From assembly GCA_022709905.1 (NCBI GenBank), contig JAKLHY010000010.1:62001-126000 (forward strand): 64,000 bases of DNA. Reading direction: 5' to 3'. Source of the stretch: Verrucomicrobiota bacterium (GTDB taxonomy: Bacteria > Verrucomicrobiota > Verrucomicrobiia > Limisphaerales > UBA1319). Under the pieces are notes generated by a model. That model made no database searches, was not told the DNA's origin, and worked only from the letters and a program-made list of their open reading frames with translations. Both the position numbers and the translations under genes were made by a program. Shown here one piece after another: positions 56,127 to 64,000 of the stretch (position 1 is its first letter; each line of letters starts with the position of its first letter).

Positions 56127-58505
56127 ATGAAACCAGCTTTGAGGCGATTCGCGGCGATTCTCGGGTTAACAATGACTGTCGTCTGTTGGGCTGGCACCCA
56201 GGAGTACGGCAAAGTGGAATTGTTGCGCGATCAATGGGGGATCCCTCACGTATTCTCGGACACGGATCGCGGCGCCATGTTCGGGCTGGGCTACGCAACG
56301 GCGCAAGAACGCGGATTCCAGATGACTTACGGCCTGCGCATCATGCAGGGACGCCTGGCGGAGCTGATTGGGAACCGGCAAAAGGGGGACCGAAGGGAAA
56401 CGGCGCTCGATTGTGATCGAAAGATGCGGACTTTCGGCTGGGCACACGCCGCATCGCGGATAGCGTCGAACCTGGACGCCGACACAAAAGGACTGCTCGA
56501 GGCCTACTGCGAGGGGGTCAACGCCAGTTTCGACGCGCAGCGGAAAGCGGGCGCGCTGCATCCTTTGTTCGAGAGGCTGGGATTGACACCCGAACAGTGG
56601 ACGCCGGCGGATTGTTTATTGAGTTGGTGGCATGTGGCGCAGTTCTTTGCCGGCGATGGCACGCGGGATTTGATGGTGTGGCACAACCGTCTGCACCCGC
56701 GACCAGGCCAGCCGCCACCGCCCCAGCCCAGCGCATCCTGGGCCGATGATAGCACGGCGGTTGTTCAGCGGCAGGACGTGAGCGCCAGCTGGTTGCGCGA
56801 GGTGGAACAGTATGGTTCCGCCCATGGCTTGAGCGGGGCAAAAACCGGCGACACCAACGCTGCGCCAAAATTCAGTCACGCGTGGGTGGTGGGCGGCAAG
56901 AAGACGACCACCGGTTCAGCGGTGCTGGTGAGCGACCCGCAGACTCCGGTCCGCAATCCCTCGCTCTGGATGGAATTCCATGTCGAAGGCAAGAGTTTCA
57001 ATGCGCGCGGGATAGGGATGCCTGGTAGTCCGGGGTTGTTGATCGGGTTCAATCAGCGTGTGGCGTGGGGCTTGACCGCACTGGGAGCCGACCAAGCTGA
57101 CCTGTTCCGATTGGAGACTTCCGCCGAGCACCCCGACCAATACCGTTGGAATGGCCAATGGCGCAAAATGACGGTGAGAACCGAGAAAATCCTGGTGAAG
57201 AGCGGCGAACCGGCGGTGTTGAAAATCCGCGAAACCCATCTGGGACCTGTGGTTTCGGAGTTTGCTTTCCGGCAGCCGGGCGACCCAGAGGTGGCCTTGA
57301 AACGGGTGCCGGTGTGCGAAACCAATCGGGACACCGTCCAAGCGGTGTTTGCCATGTTGCGCGCCCAAAATGTAACCGATTTTCAGCAGGCGATAGCCGG
57401 TTGGCAATTCCCCTCCGCCAATTGCGTATACGGCGATGCGCGGGGGCATATCGGATTCAGTGTTGTCGGGGCGATCCCGGTTCGTCCGCGCTCGGCCACC
57501 GATCCAAGTGGAGGCGAAGCACTGCCGGGAACAGGCGATCAAGACGATTGGCAGGGCTTCGTTCCGCCTCGACTGGTTCCGCAGGTCCACGATCCGGCGG
57601 CGGGTTTTCTGCTCAGCGCCAATCACCGTCCAATCGGTTCTTTTTATCCGCTGCCCCTGGGAACGAGCACGGGCTCAATGGGGGATACGATCAGGTCGTG
57701 GCGCCTGCGCGAGCGCCTGTCGACCAAGGAACACTTTAGCCCCAGAGACGTGGTCGATGTGCATTTCGACACCGTCAATCCGGCGCGGAGAGAAATCGTC
57801 CGCTTGGGCCTGCACCTGCGCGATCATCAACCTGGCTCGCTCTCGGATTCGTCTCTGAAGGCGCTGACCACTCTGGAGAAATGGCTGACCGACGGCGCGA
57901 GCAGCGACCTGAAATCCGAAGGCGCCGAGCTGGCCACCCGGCTCAGCACCTTCTTCCGTTTCGTGGTGACTCCGTTGGCCCGGCGGTACGGCGGGGGTGA
58001 ATCCGGCTTGGCCCGATTCCTCAAGGATGCCGCAGCGAGAATCAGCCAAGATCCGAAAGCTGAATTCGATGCCGACGAGTGCGGGTTCATAGACCGAGTC
58101 CTGTCGGAAGCCTGGAGCGCTGCGGACACCACAGGAACACGCGGCCGCAATTCGCGCGCGCAAGCACCGCGAACCGGCCCACAAAAGGTTCCGCTCGGTT
58201 GGTTCGACAGCCTCGACGGCTTTGGCTCGTTGGACACAGGGCACGATCTCTCACCGCCGGGCATCACCTGTTTGGATGGACAAACCATCCATTGTCAGTC
58301 CTCCCAGTCTTACACGCAGTGGGTCCCCCTTGATGATGCTGATGCGGCGCAAACCCTGTGCCCGATTGGGCACAGCGATCGGCCCGATAGTCGTTACCGA
58401 TCGAGCACGATGCAGCTATGGGGGGAGGCCAAACTGCATCCCGCGCCGCTGAGCCGCAAGGCCGTCGAGCCGATCACCGTCGAGCGCACGCAGCTTCTGC
58501 CATGA
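56127..58505 (+). CDS. Penicillin acylase family N-terminal-nucleophile hydrolase
   Basis: The 792-residue exported protein has a leader ending about residue 23. The order is the family's: alpha chain with GIPHVFSDTDRGAMFGLGYATAQERGFQM, a spacer, then the beta chain starting at Ser250 in FSHAWVVGGKKTTTGSAVLVSDP. Ser250 is the expected autocatalytic and catalytic residue; the following His replaces the more common Asn. Oxyanion-type segments (GFNQRVAWGLTALGAD, LSANHRP) are present. Members remove acyl groups from amides such as beta-lactams or acyl-homoserine lactones. It is likely periplasmic. Confidence 0.9.
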   Translation: MKPALRRFAAILGLTMTVVCWAGTQEYGKVELLRDQWGIPHVFSDTDRGAMFGLGYATAQERGFQMTYGLRIMQGRLAELIGNRQKGDRRETALDCDRKMRTFGWAHAASRIASNLDADTKGLLEAYCEGVNASFDAQRKAGALHPLFERLGLTPEQWTPADCLLSWWHVAQFFAGDGTRDLMVWHNRLHPRPGQPPPPQPSASWADDSTAVVQRQDVSASWLREVEQYGSAHGLSGAKTGDTNAAPKFSHAWVVGGKKTTTGSAVLVSDPQTPVRNPSLWMEFHVEGKSFNARGIGMPGSPGLLIGFNQRVAWGLTALGADQADLFRLETSAEHPDQYRWNGQWRKMTVRTEKILVKSGEPAVLKIRETHLGPVVSEFAFRQPGDPEVALKRVPVCETNRDTVQAVFAMLRAQNVTDFQQAIAGWQFPSANCVYGDARGHIGFSVVGAIPVRPRSATDPSGGEALPGTGDQDDWQGFVPPRLVPQVHDPAAGFLLSANHRPIGSFYPLPLGTSTGSMGDTIRSWRLRERLSTKEHFSPRDVVDVHFDTVNPARREIVRLGLHLRDHQPGSLSDSSLKALTTLEKWLTDGASSDLKSEGAELATRLSTFFRFVVTPLARRYGGGESGLARFLKDAAARISQDPKAEFDADECGFIDRVLSEAWSAADTTGTRGRNSRAQAPRTGPQKVPLGWFDSLDGFGSLDTGHDLSPPGITCLDGQTIHCQSSQSYTQWVPLDDADAAQTLCPIGHSDRPDSRYRSSTMQLWGEAKLHPAPLSRKAVEPITVERTQLLP

Positions 58506-58601
58506 ACCTACCGATACTCCCTCGGTTGTCTGGTGGCGTTCTGACATCGATGCTGTGCGCGTTCGCCTTCACCGGCTCTGCCGCGCAACGCCCAGCTCTT
58601 T

Positions 58602-58632
58602 AGAGCCTGTTTGAAAATTCCAAGGGGCGCTG
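58602..58632 (+). repeat. Dispersed element end, direct copy
   Basis: AGAGCCTGTTTGAAAATT and a following G-rich stretch ending GCTG match the minus strand of 37868-37897. The protein-like reading of the downstream beta-helix fragment begins only after it, so the element marks a break point. Confidence 0.6.
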
Positions 58633-59234
58633 TTTTCGCAGACAGCGCTGCCTTTACCATCACCCTCGATACGCCGCGCATCCTCCGAGCGCAAACAGCG
58701 GCCGATCAAATCTCCATTCCACTCGCTCAGCGACCGGCTGCGCAGAACACCCTCCAGCGGACTCCCAGCTTAAACCCACCCGCTTGGCAAGATCTCCTCA
58801 CGCTGAGCAATGACCCGCAGACCGCGACCCTGTCCGGCTTGGAGAGAGAGAGCCCTCACGTGTGGGTGAAACGTCCGTGGACTCGGGCGAACTACTGGGA
58901 GGACTGGATGAAGGACGACTCCGTCGCCCCGTCTGGCAGTTCGGCAAGAATTGACCAGGTGTTCGTCAACGAGGAACCGCTTCAATGGGTGCCCTCCCGC
59001 GTAGAGCTGAAGCCCGGTTGCTTCGTCTGGCGAGGAGCCGCTCAGGGCGGCGAACTCGTGATCTGTCCTCAGGCCGACATCACGGATCTCGGCGCTGCGC
59101 AGGTGGAGATCCCGGTCCTGGGCAATGTGCTCGGGGCCTGGGAGGGCGACCCGGAAGGACTTGCCGATGTGCGGGATCTGCGCCGCAACCAACCCCATGT
59201 TGTCAACGTGGAGGCTGGTCGTAGATTTGCCTAA
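58633..59234 (+). pseudogene. Fragment of a secreted beta-helix-type protein
   Basis: About 200 codons read ITLDTPRILRAQT, VWVKRPWTRANYWEDWM, IDQVFVNEEPLQWVPSRVELKPG and LGNVLGAWEGDPEG. The VFVN-PLQWV-ELKPG pattern occurs in the N-terminal part of long right-handed beta-helix proteins. There is no signal peptide and no helix repeats. The start lies at the edge of a repeat, and the frame ends inside the tail of the convergent GH99-like gene. It is therefore an internal fragment, not a working gene. Confidence 0.5.
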
Positions 59235-60561
59235 TCGTTTCCAATTTCATATATCCTTCGCCGCGGGTGGGCGCCACAATCCCGCCTTCGCCAAATTCAT
59301 TCCATGCGTAAATGGTGAAGGCCTTCTGTCGTTTTCCATCCCGCAAGGGCAGGCCCAGTGTGCCGATCCGATCGAAGTCCTCTTTCAGACGCCGTAATTC
59401 CAGCTTCCATTCTTCTCGAGTAGGAAATGCGAAGCGTGCCCGGGGATCCTGCCAAGGCTGGGCGTTGAATCCAGCCCCGAGAAATGGCAGATACGGCACA
59501 GCGTCGCGAGCGTGTTGGTCTCGACTCTCGCGAATGAACCGGGCGAGGACCTCGTAGGGTTCATCGGCCTCGCCTGGCGTCCGGTTCGGAAGGTCCATGT
59601 AAGTGTTGGTGAATTCGAAGAACTGAGTTGCGGGGTGTCCTGTCTCGATGCGTTCGTTGGCGGCTACGCCGCAACCGATCAGGAGCTCGCCCATGCCCGC
59701 GTTTCGCACTTTCTGACGCAACGCGGCAAGCCTGGAGCGACATGAATCCTGGTTTTCGCCATTCTCGCGCCAAAAGTAATGCCAGCTGTGGACCTTGAAC
59801 ATCAACCGTCCACCCACGCGAAGATAGCTGGAATGACGAAAAGCGGGCAGCCACACCCTCATGCACTCTTCCCAATCCTGCTCGGTCTTTGCCTCGTAAG
59901 GTGGATGATTGCAGTATTCGATCGCGAATCGGAGCCGATGTGACTCAGGCGAGTTCAGGAAGGTGCGCAAGCCCTCATTCAGAAACCGCGAATGGCGCTC
60001 TCGCTCCACCGAGTTTCCGAGGCCGTTGTAGTACCAGAGAATGAGGAAGAAATCGACGCCGTGCTGGGCAGCAGCGGCGATCTCGCGATTCATGGTTTCC
60101 TGAGTGTTGTAATCGCCAAGCAATGGCACTCGTCCAGGATAATTTGTCCGCCAATCGCCGACAGTCGGATTGAAGTTCCATTTGTTGGGTAACGGCTGCC
60201 ACCAGCCGGCAAAGTAGTTCACGCCAACCAGCGTGCGGTCCTCTGATTGTTTCGCTGTTATCGGTTGGTTTGTGTTGGCATTGACCTGGGTCGCGCCAAA
60301 GCCCATTCCCTTCGCTGTGCGACGCGTGAATCCGATCACAAAGCGCTGGTCCTGATCAAGGCGTTCACGCAGCTCAAAATTCTCGAAGGCGACGCTACCG
60401 GGAATACGATCACATGGCATGCAATGCGTGTTGTCCTTTATCAGGTCATAATCGCTATCAACGATCGCGATTGGATCGAATAGAAAAATGCAGAGCACGA
60501 GCAAGCAAGTGTTGAGTTCCAGGCGAGGTTTTCCTGCGGGTGGTAGCAAACACGCGATCAT
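59203..60561 (-). CDS. Glycoside hydrolase family 99-like (WbsX-type) protein
   Basis: The chosen start gives 452 residues with a hydrophobic leader-like segment (LNTCLLVLCIFLFDPIAIV). The domain has VGVNYFAGWWQPLP, DFFLILWYYNGLGNS, RLRFAIEYCNHPP and YAWNEFGEGG, which match the GH99-like fold seen in endomannosidases and in WbsX proteins. Glu residues in the last motif and in AIEYCN are candidate catalytic groups. It may cut an alpha-mannan or similar glycan. No Shine-Dalgarno is evident, so the start is uncertain. Its 3' end overlaps a beta-helix fragment on the other strand by 32 bases. Confidence 0.82.
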   Translation of the reverse strand: MIACLLPPAGKPRLELNTCLLVLCIFLFDPIAIVDSDYDLIKDNTHCMPCDRIPGSVAFENFELRERLDQDQRFVIGFTRRTAKGMGFGATQVNANTNQPITAKQSEDRTLVGVNYFAGWWQPLPNKWNFNPTVGDWRTNYPGRVPLLGDYNTQETMNREIAAAAQHGVDFFLILWYYNGLGNSVERERHSRFLNEGLRTFLNSPESHRLRFAIEYCNHPPYEAKTEQDWEECMRVWLPAFRHSSYLRVGGRLMFKVHSWHYFWRENGENQDSCRSRLAALRQKVRNAGMGELLIGCGVAANERIETGHPATQFFEFTNTYMDLPNRTPGEADEPYEVLARFIRESRDQHARDAVPYLPFLGAGFNAQPWQDPRARFAFPTREEWKLELRRLKEDFDRIGTLGLPLRDGKRQKAFTIYAWNEFGEGGIVAPTRGEGYMKLETIRQIYDQPPR

Positions 60562-60705
60562 GACCAAGACGTAGAGGCATGCGCCTCGAAAGTCAACGTT
60601 AGGCCCAACGCGGATATCGCCAATTTCCTGTCGCTCTGTTTGCTGGATACATCCGCTCCGGTCCCGAACCACCAGTCCGATTCCCGCTTCTCCTTCAGAG
60701 GGACG

Positions 60706-61086
60706 ATGCTTGTGACGCGCTCTTTGAACAGACCGTCCTTCCAGAAGGTCCAATGCTTCGGTTTGTTGATACAAAATATTCTCTCACTCCTGGTTGGTTT
60801 AGCGCCGCTACTTTTTGTCGCCGCCCTCCCGGTTTTCATGGTTGCCCTCCGGACACGGTGCTTTCGCTGGCTTGGCATCGTCGGATGCCTGCTCCTTCTC
60901 ACCTGTGCTTATAGCGTCGTAACCGATAATCCGCACGCCCGCCCTTTTGACAGCATTGATCACGGATTCCTTACCGGCATTCCCACCCTCTTGGTCCTTC
61001 TCACATCCACATACATCCTTATTCTGATGTCCGCCTTGCTCTGGCAGGCTCTGCGCAAGATTAAAGTTGACCGTTACACGCCGTAA
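60706..61086 (+). CDS. Small membrane protein of unknown function
   Basis: The 126-residue product contains three hydrophobic helices (ILSLLVGLAPLLFVAALPVFMVAL, WLGIVGCLLLLTCAYSVV and IPTLLVLLTSTYILILMSALLW) joined by short polar loops and ends in a basic tail. No family is recognised. It is divergent from the GH99-like gene, with 144 bases between the starts. The regular helix pattern favours a real gene. Confidence 0.55.
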   Translation: MLVTRSLNRPSFQKVQCFGLLIQNILSLLVGLAPLLFVAALPVFMVALRTRCFRWLGIVGCLLLLTCAYSVVTDNPHARPFDSIDHGFLTGIPTLLVLLTSTYILILMSALLWQALRKIKVDRYTP

Positions 61087-61226
61087 ACCCCCGCGTCATC
61101 GAACGCCTCCCAGCCGGGCTTGGCTTCGGCCAATCTCAGGTGCTACTCCCGGAGGGCCGCCATCGAGCCGATCGGCTCGAGATATTGCTCCTCCCGAGTC
61201 TCGCCTATGCGGTGTCGCACACGCCC

Positions 61227-62945
61227 TTACGGTTCCACCCGTCGGATGTTCAGCAGCCAATCCTTGAATCGTAAGTTGCCTGGATAGTCTTCGGGCGCGT
61301 GAAACGCGCGCACTGCGCCGCCGTTGACTTTGCCGCGGGTTCGCCCCTGGCTCTGTTCCAGGTCAGTCCAGGCGTATTCAAACTGGTCTGTTGTCTGGCT
61401 GGGGCGCAAGTCCACCTTTATCGCGCCGCCATACCGCAAGTAGACGACATAGCGATGGCCAGGCACCGCGGCGCAAAGCGGCGCCGCGTAGTCGGATACC
61501 AGTTCGGGATGCGGTTCCAAGGTCCACCAGGGAATGGCGCCAAGAAACCGGGCGAGGTAACTCATGGAACGGGCACCCGGATAATCCAGTGTGTTCGTGG
61601 CAAAAGACGTTTCGAGCGGCCAGGAGCCCTGGCTGGCCGGCGACTCCGGCAGATGGGCCCACCAGACGTGGCCGCCTCCGTACGAGTGGCCTGCTGCGCC
61701 TGACAAAACCGCGCTCCAGGCCCCGTAGCGAACTTCCATCCCGGTCGGATTTCCCTCGATGAACTCATACCACGGCTCGGTAACGACCGTGGGTTTGGCC
61801 GGTTCTCGGGCATAATCGGCGGCAACCACCCGCGGAATCATCTCGTTTCGCCAGCGCCCATGGCCGACCTGGCTTTGGTTATAGTCCAACCATGGCTCTG
61901 CGTGGATGACTTCCCCGGTTGACCATTGGGGAGCATCCGCGCCGCCGCTCCAGCCCGGAGGAGTTGGATGGACTCCTACGATGCGCCGATGCGGATCTTC
62001 GCTTTTGACCATCGCCCCCAGGTCTTGCCAGAAGGGCAACCCGAAGCCGCCGTAGTTGTTCATGTTGTATTCGCCAGCGAGCACCCAGAGGGTGTTGTAG
62101 GCGCCGAGGCGCGCGATCACATACCGCCACCACCGGCGCATCTGATCCACACTCACCCGCTCGTTGAGACGCTCGCGGCTCCACCAGGGATGGATCCAAA
62201 GGGTGATGCCTTTGCTGTTGGCGTAAGCAATCATTTGTTCCACCTTCCGGATCTGCTCCAGATTGGGGGTGTCGAAGTTCCGGTTGAGCAATCCGTTGGG
62301 CGAGAAGAAAAGCTGCCCGACCGTAAAGCCCTTCGCCGCGCGATCATCGGCTAACCTCTGAAAGCTGCTGAACTGAATCCCGCGCTTGGTCCAGTTCCAC
62401 CACGTGTCGCCGATCCACAGGAACGGCGTGCCGTCCGCGTACTCAAAGTAACGTCCCGCTCGCTGGCTTCCTTGGTGGACACGGATGAACCCTCGGCGCG
62501 TCGGGTTGGCCTGCTTTTCGGTCTCCGTCCAGTCCACGACCTGCAATATGCCGTTGGCCCCATCCAGCCCCGGATCCTTCGAGGCGGTGGACCAAGTCCA
62601 TTCCCCCGCCGCCGGCGGAGCGAAGCGAGCTTTCCATGTCTTGGCGCCGTCCCAAAATAACGTGACCGTGTGGCGCATGCCCTGGGCAGGTCCGCTGGCG
62701 CCGATAAAGGTTGCGCGCGCCGTGGGTTCTTTGCCCTCCGGCAAACCATCCATATACGGATTGGCCTGATCGCCCCGCGCCTCGAAGGTCATCTCGATCA
62801 TCTCCCAGGGATGGTTTAGATGCGCCGCACTGTTCTGCGGGATCGCCGTTTCAGATTTGGCGTCGACTGCGATCGCCACCAGGAAGTTCGCCGCCACAGC
62901 CATGCCGCTGCAGAGGGTTAAATGGATGATTTCATAAGGATTCAT
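61227..62945 (-). CDS. Secreted DUF5060/apiosidase-like (DUF4038) glycosidase
   Basis: The 572-residue product has a leader (LTLCSGMAVAANFLVAIAVDA). A DUF5060 beta-sandwich follows (about 35-150: PWEMIEMTFEARG, FAPPAAGEWTWST), then a DUF4038-type TIM barrel starting RYFEYADGTPFLWIGDTWW. Candidate catalytic Glu residues lie in LWVLAGEYNMNNYGG and VVTEPWYEF. A C-terminal beta domain follows. Relatives remove apiose or other terminal sugars from pectic side chains. The frame upstream of the chosen start is not protein-like. The protein shares architecture, but little sequence, with the GH5-like protein at 8221-9963. Confidence 0.85.
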   Translation of the reverse strand: MNPYEIIHLTLCSGMAVAANFLVAIAVDAKSETAIPQNSAAHLNHPWEMIEMTFEARGDQANPYMDGLPEGKEPTARATFIGASGPAQGMRHTVTLFWDGAKTWKARFAPPAAGEWTWSTASKDPGLDGANGILQVVDWTETEKQANPTRRGFIRVHQGSQRAGRYFEYADGTPFLWIGDTWWNWTKRGIQFSSFQRLADDRAAKGFTVGQLFFSPNGLLNRNFDTPNLEQIRKVEQMIAYANSKGITLWIHPWWSRERLNERVSVDQMRRWWRYVIARLGAYNTLWVLAGEYNMNNYGGFGLPFWQDLGAMVKSEDPHRRIVGVHPTPPGWSGGADAPQWSTGEVIHAEPWLDYNQSQVGHGRWRNEMIPRVVAADYAREPAKPTVVTEPWYEFIEGNPTGMEVRYGAWSAVLSGAAGHSYGGGHVWWAHLPESPASQGSWPLETSFATNTLDYPGARSMSYLARFLGAIPWWTLEPHPELVSDYAAPLCAAVPGHRYVVYLRYGGAIKVDLRPSQTTDQFEYAWTDLEQSQGRTRGKVNGGAVRAFHAPEDYPGNLRFKDWLLNIRRVEP

Positions 62946-63739
62946 AATCGCGATAAGCCAGCATGGTGAGAGCTTCGCATACACGGCCCAATCTGTGAAG
63001 CGACAAGGCAAGGGAAAGAACGGGATTCTCGCCCAATTCGCTGTTTCTCCGCCCGGCACATCTGCGTCCCCTTGGACCGCGTTGCTGTCATGCCATTGCA
63101 GCGGAGACTGTTGCGCGTTCGACTTGCTCCAGAACATCTGCAATAAACCCGTGAGGTTTAGAGCTGTTGTTCGCGGACAGTGGTCTGGGACCAGATTGAA
63201 TGGAGTCAAAAGTGGTCTGGTGGCTTTGTGCGCGCCGCGTCTCGAGCGTGGAAAGATAGGAAGACAAGCATCGATCGGCCTCGGTGCGGTGCTGAATCGA
63301 AACCTTGTGACCTGCCCTACGTATGCCTTCGAGGTTGTCACATTTCGCAGGCGCTGGGCTTTGAGTAGCACACCATAAGTTCGACTGGGATTTCCGGCTC
63401 GGGCCGAACGGTCCGAACCGCAGCGTGGGTACCGGCGGGTATTTTTTCGAAATCGAGCTGAATAAGCTCAAATGCTCATTCGTCAGGAACTTACACTTTA
63501 CACTATGCACAAGGCAACCAGTTGGCCCTCGGGTTTAGCGGTCCTTTCAAGCCTAATGCCCCGGCGTGACATTAGGCGTTAACACCCGCCAGCCATGGTT
63601 TTCAGTTCGCAACTGTTTATCTTCTAAAGTGGATAAGCGATGATGGCCCCGTCATTTACCAATTTTTGCAGGTTACGGATCCGATCCGGTTGCCTCAGAT
63701 GCATATCAGCACATTCGTGGAGTCCTCCGGTGAAAGGCC
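62946..63739. other. Intergenic region of about 800 bases
   Basis: This is the longest stretch without a supported gene. A plus-strand frame from about 63370 to 63530 reads DWDFRLGPNGPNRSVGTGG and looks mildly protein-like, but it has no start and is unrecognised. The rest has no family signals. It lies between divergent secreted-enzyme genes and must contain both promoters. Confidence 0.4.
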
Positions 63740-64000
63740 ATGGAGACGAACCAGAAAATGCTTGCCCTGTATGGCGCCGTGATGCTGGCCACAATGAGCG
63801 CCTCGGGCGCGGTGCCTCCGGCCGGTCCGCTCCGCTTGCATCCGGACAATCCGCATTACTTCGACTGGCGCGGCAAACCAACAGTGCTGATCACCGCGGG
63901 CGAACATTATGGGGCCGTCCTCAATCTCGACTTCGATTACATTGCTTATCTCGATGAACTCGCCCGCTGCCAGTTCAACCTGACTCGCGTCTTCTCGGGG
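63740..64000 (+). CDS. Start of a secreted glycosidase-like protein, 3' end outside window
   Basis: The frame is open to the last base: 87 codons. A leader (MLALYGAVMLATMSASGA) is followed by LRLHPDNPHYFDWRGKPTVLITAGEHYG and FDYIAYLDELAR. This opening, in which a residue/position strand precedes a barrel with YLDEL, is typical of DUF4038/GH5-like enzymes in this phylum. AAAGG lies close upstream of the ATG. Family and active site cannot be fixed from this part. Confidence 0.7.
   Translation, partial: METNQKMLALYGAVMLATMSASGAVPPAGPLRLHPDNPHYFDWRGKPTVLITAGEHYGAVLNLDFDYIAYLDELARCQFNLTRVFSG

Noticed and set aside
63088..63510. Minus-strand frame of 140 codons in the long gap
   Set aside because: Polar, Ser/Arg-rich composition without motifs and no ribosome site; probably chance.

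Overview
The window looks like a chromosomal segment of a Verrucomicrobiota bacterium, probably of the Limisphaerales/Pedosphaerales type (subdivision 3). This is inferred from gene content, not from a marker gene. The indicators are a prepilin-type N-terminal motif on a secreted protein with a C-terminal FLDGH segment, two large secreted proteins ending in the FYRL-type C-terminus common in this phylum, a TIGR02999-like ECF sigma factor paired with a TPR-bearing Ser/Thr kinase, many secreted carbohydrate-active proteins, and Tat-type MKRREFL and RRNWF leaders. I saw no rRNA, tRNA, CRISPR array or intact transposase.

Layout. 1-8 kb: the end of an S9 (DPP IV-like) peptidase overlapping tail to tail with cysK, a secreted GHL10-type glycosidase, and an ercA-like iron alcohol dehydrogenase translationally coupled to a soluble PAS hybrid histidine kinase. 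8-13 kb: a GH5-like enzyme, a decayed REP-associated transposase, a beta-helix protein and a mazEF pair; a 28-bp direct repeat occurs at both ends of the last block. 13-22 kb (minus strand): a tightly overlapping seven-gene catabolic operon (YhcH, sodium/solute symporter, Fe-ADH, DapA-like aldolase, PdxA, an FGE/PA14/sialidase fusion, DUF1537 kinase), which reads as capture, import, cleavage, oxidation and phosphorylation of an unknown acidic sugar. 22-29 kb: a prepilin-like protein, a 1039-residue internally duplicated secreted protein, a divergent AraC regulator, a Gfo/Idh/MocA oxidoreductase, and a graveyard of a GH106 rhamnosidase fused to a copy of a neighbouring cupin gene start. 29-38.6 kb (minus): bicupin, sialidase-like proteins (two long paralogues), an Ig-like secreted protein and a DUF1349 protein.

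38.8-47 kb: a PQQ-like beta-propeller with a coupled 33-codon ORF, a 618-residue secreted protein of unknown family, a class II aldolase/PfkB kinase pair, and facing them a uronate isomerase-like protein and a xylose isomerase-like TIM barrel. Together these make a plausible isomerase-kinase-aldolase route. 47-52 kb: a Ser/Thr kinase-TPR protein and an ECF sigma factor in one operon, then a secreted TolB-like propeller; a near-identical 27-bp element lies just upstream of the kinase gene and of the propeller gene. 52-64 kb: a decayed glycosidase, a pectate lyase-like beta-helix protein, a prenyltransferase-like repeat protein, a penicillin acylase family hydrolase, a beta-helix fragment, a GH99-like protein, a small membrane protein, a DUF5060/apiosidase-like protein and the start of another secreted enzyme that runs off the window.

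The general picture is a polysaccharide- and glycan-degrading accessory region under heavy turnover: at least six broken gene fragments lie among intact genes, often at the ends of intact neighbours.
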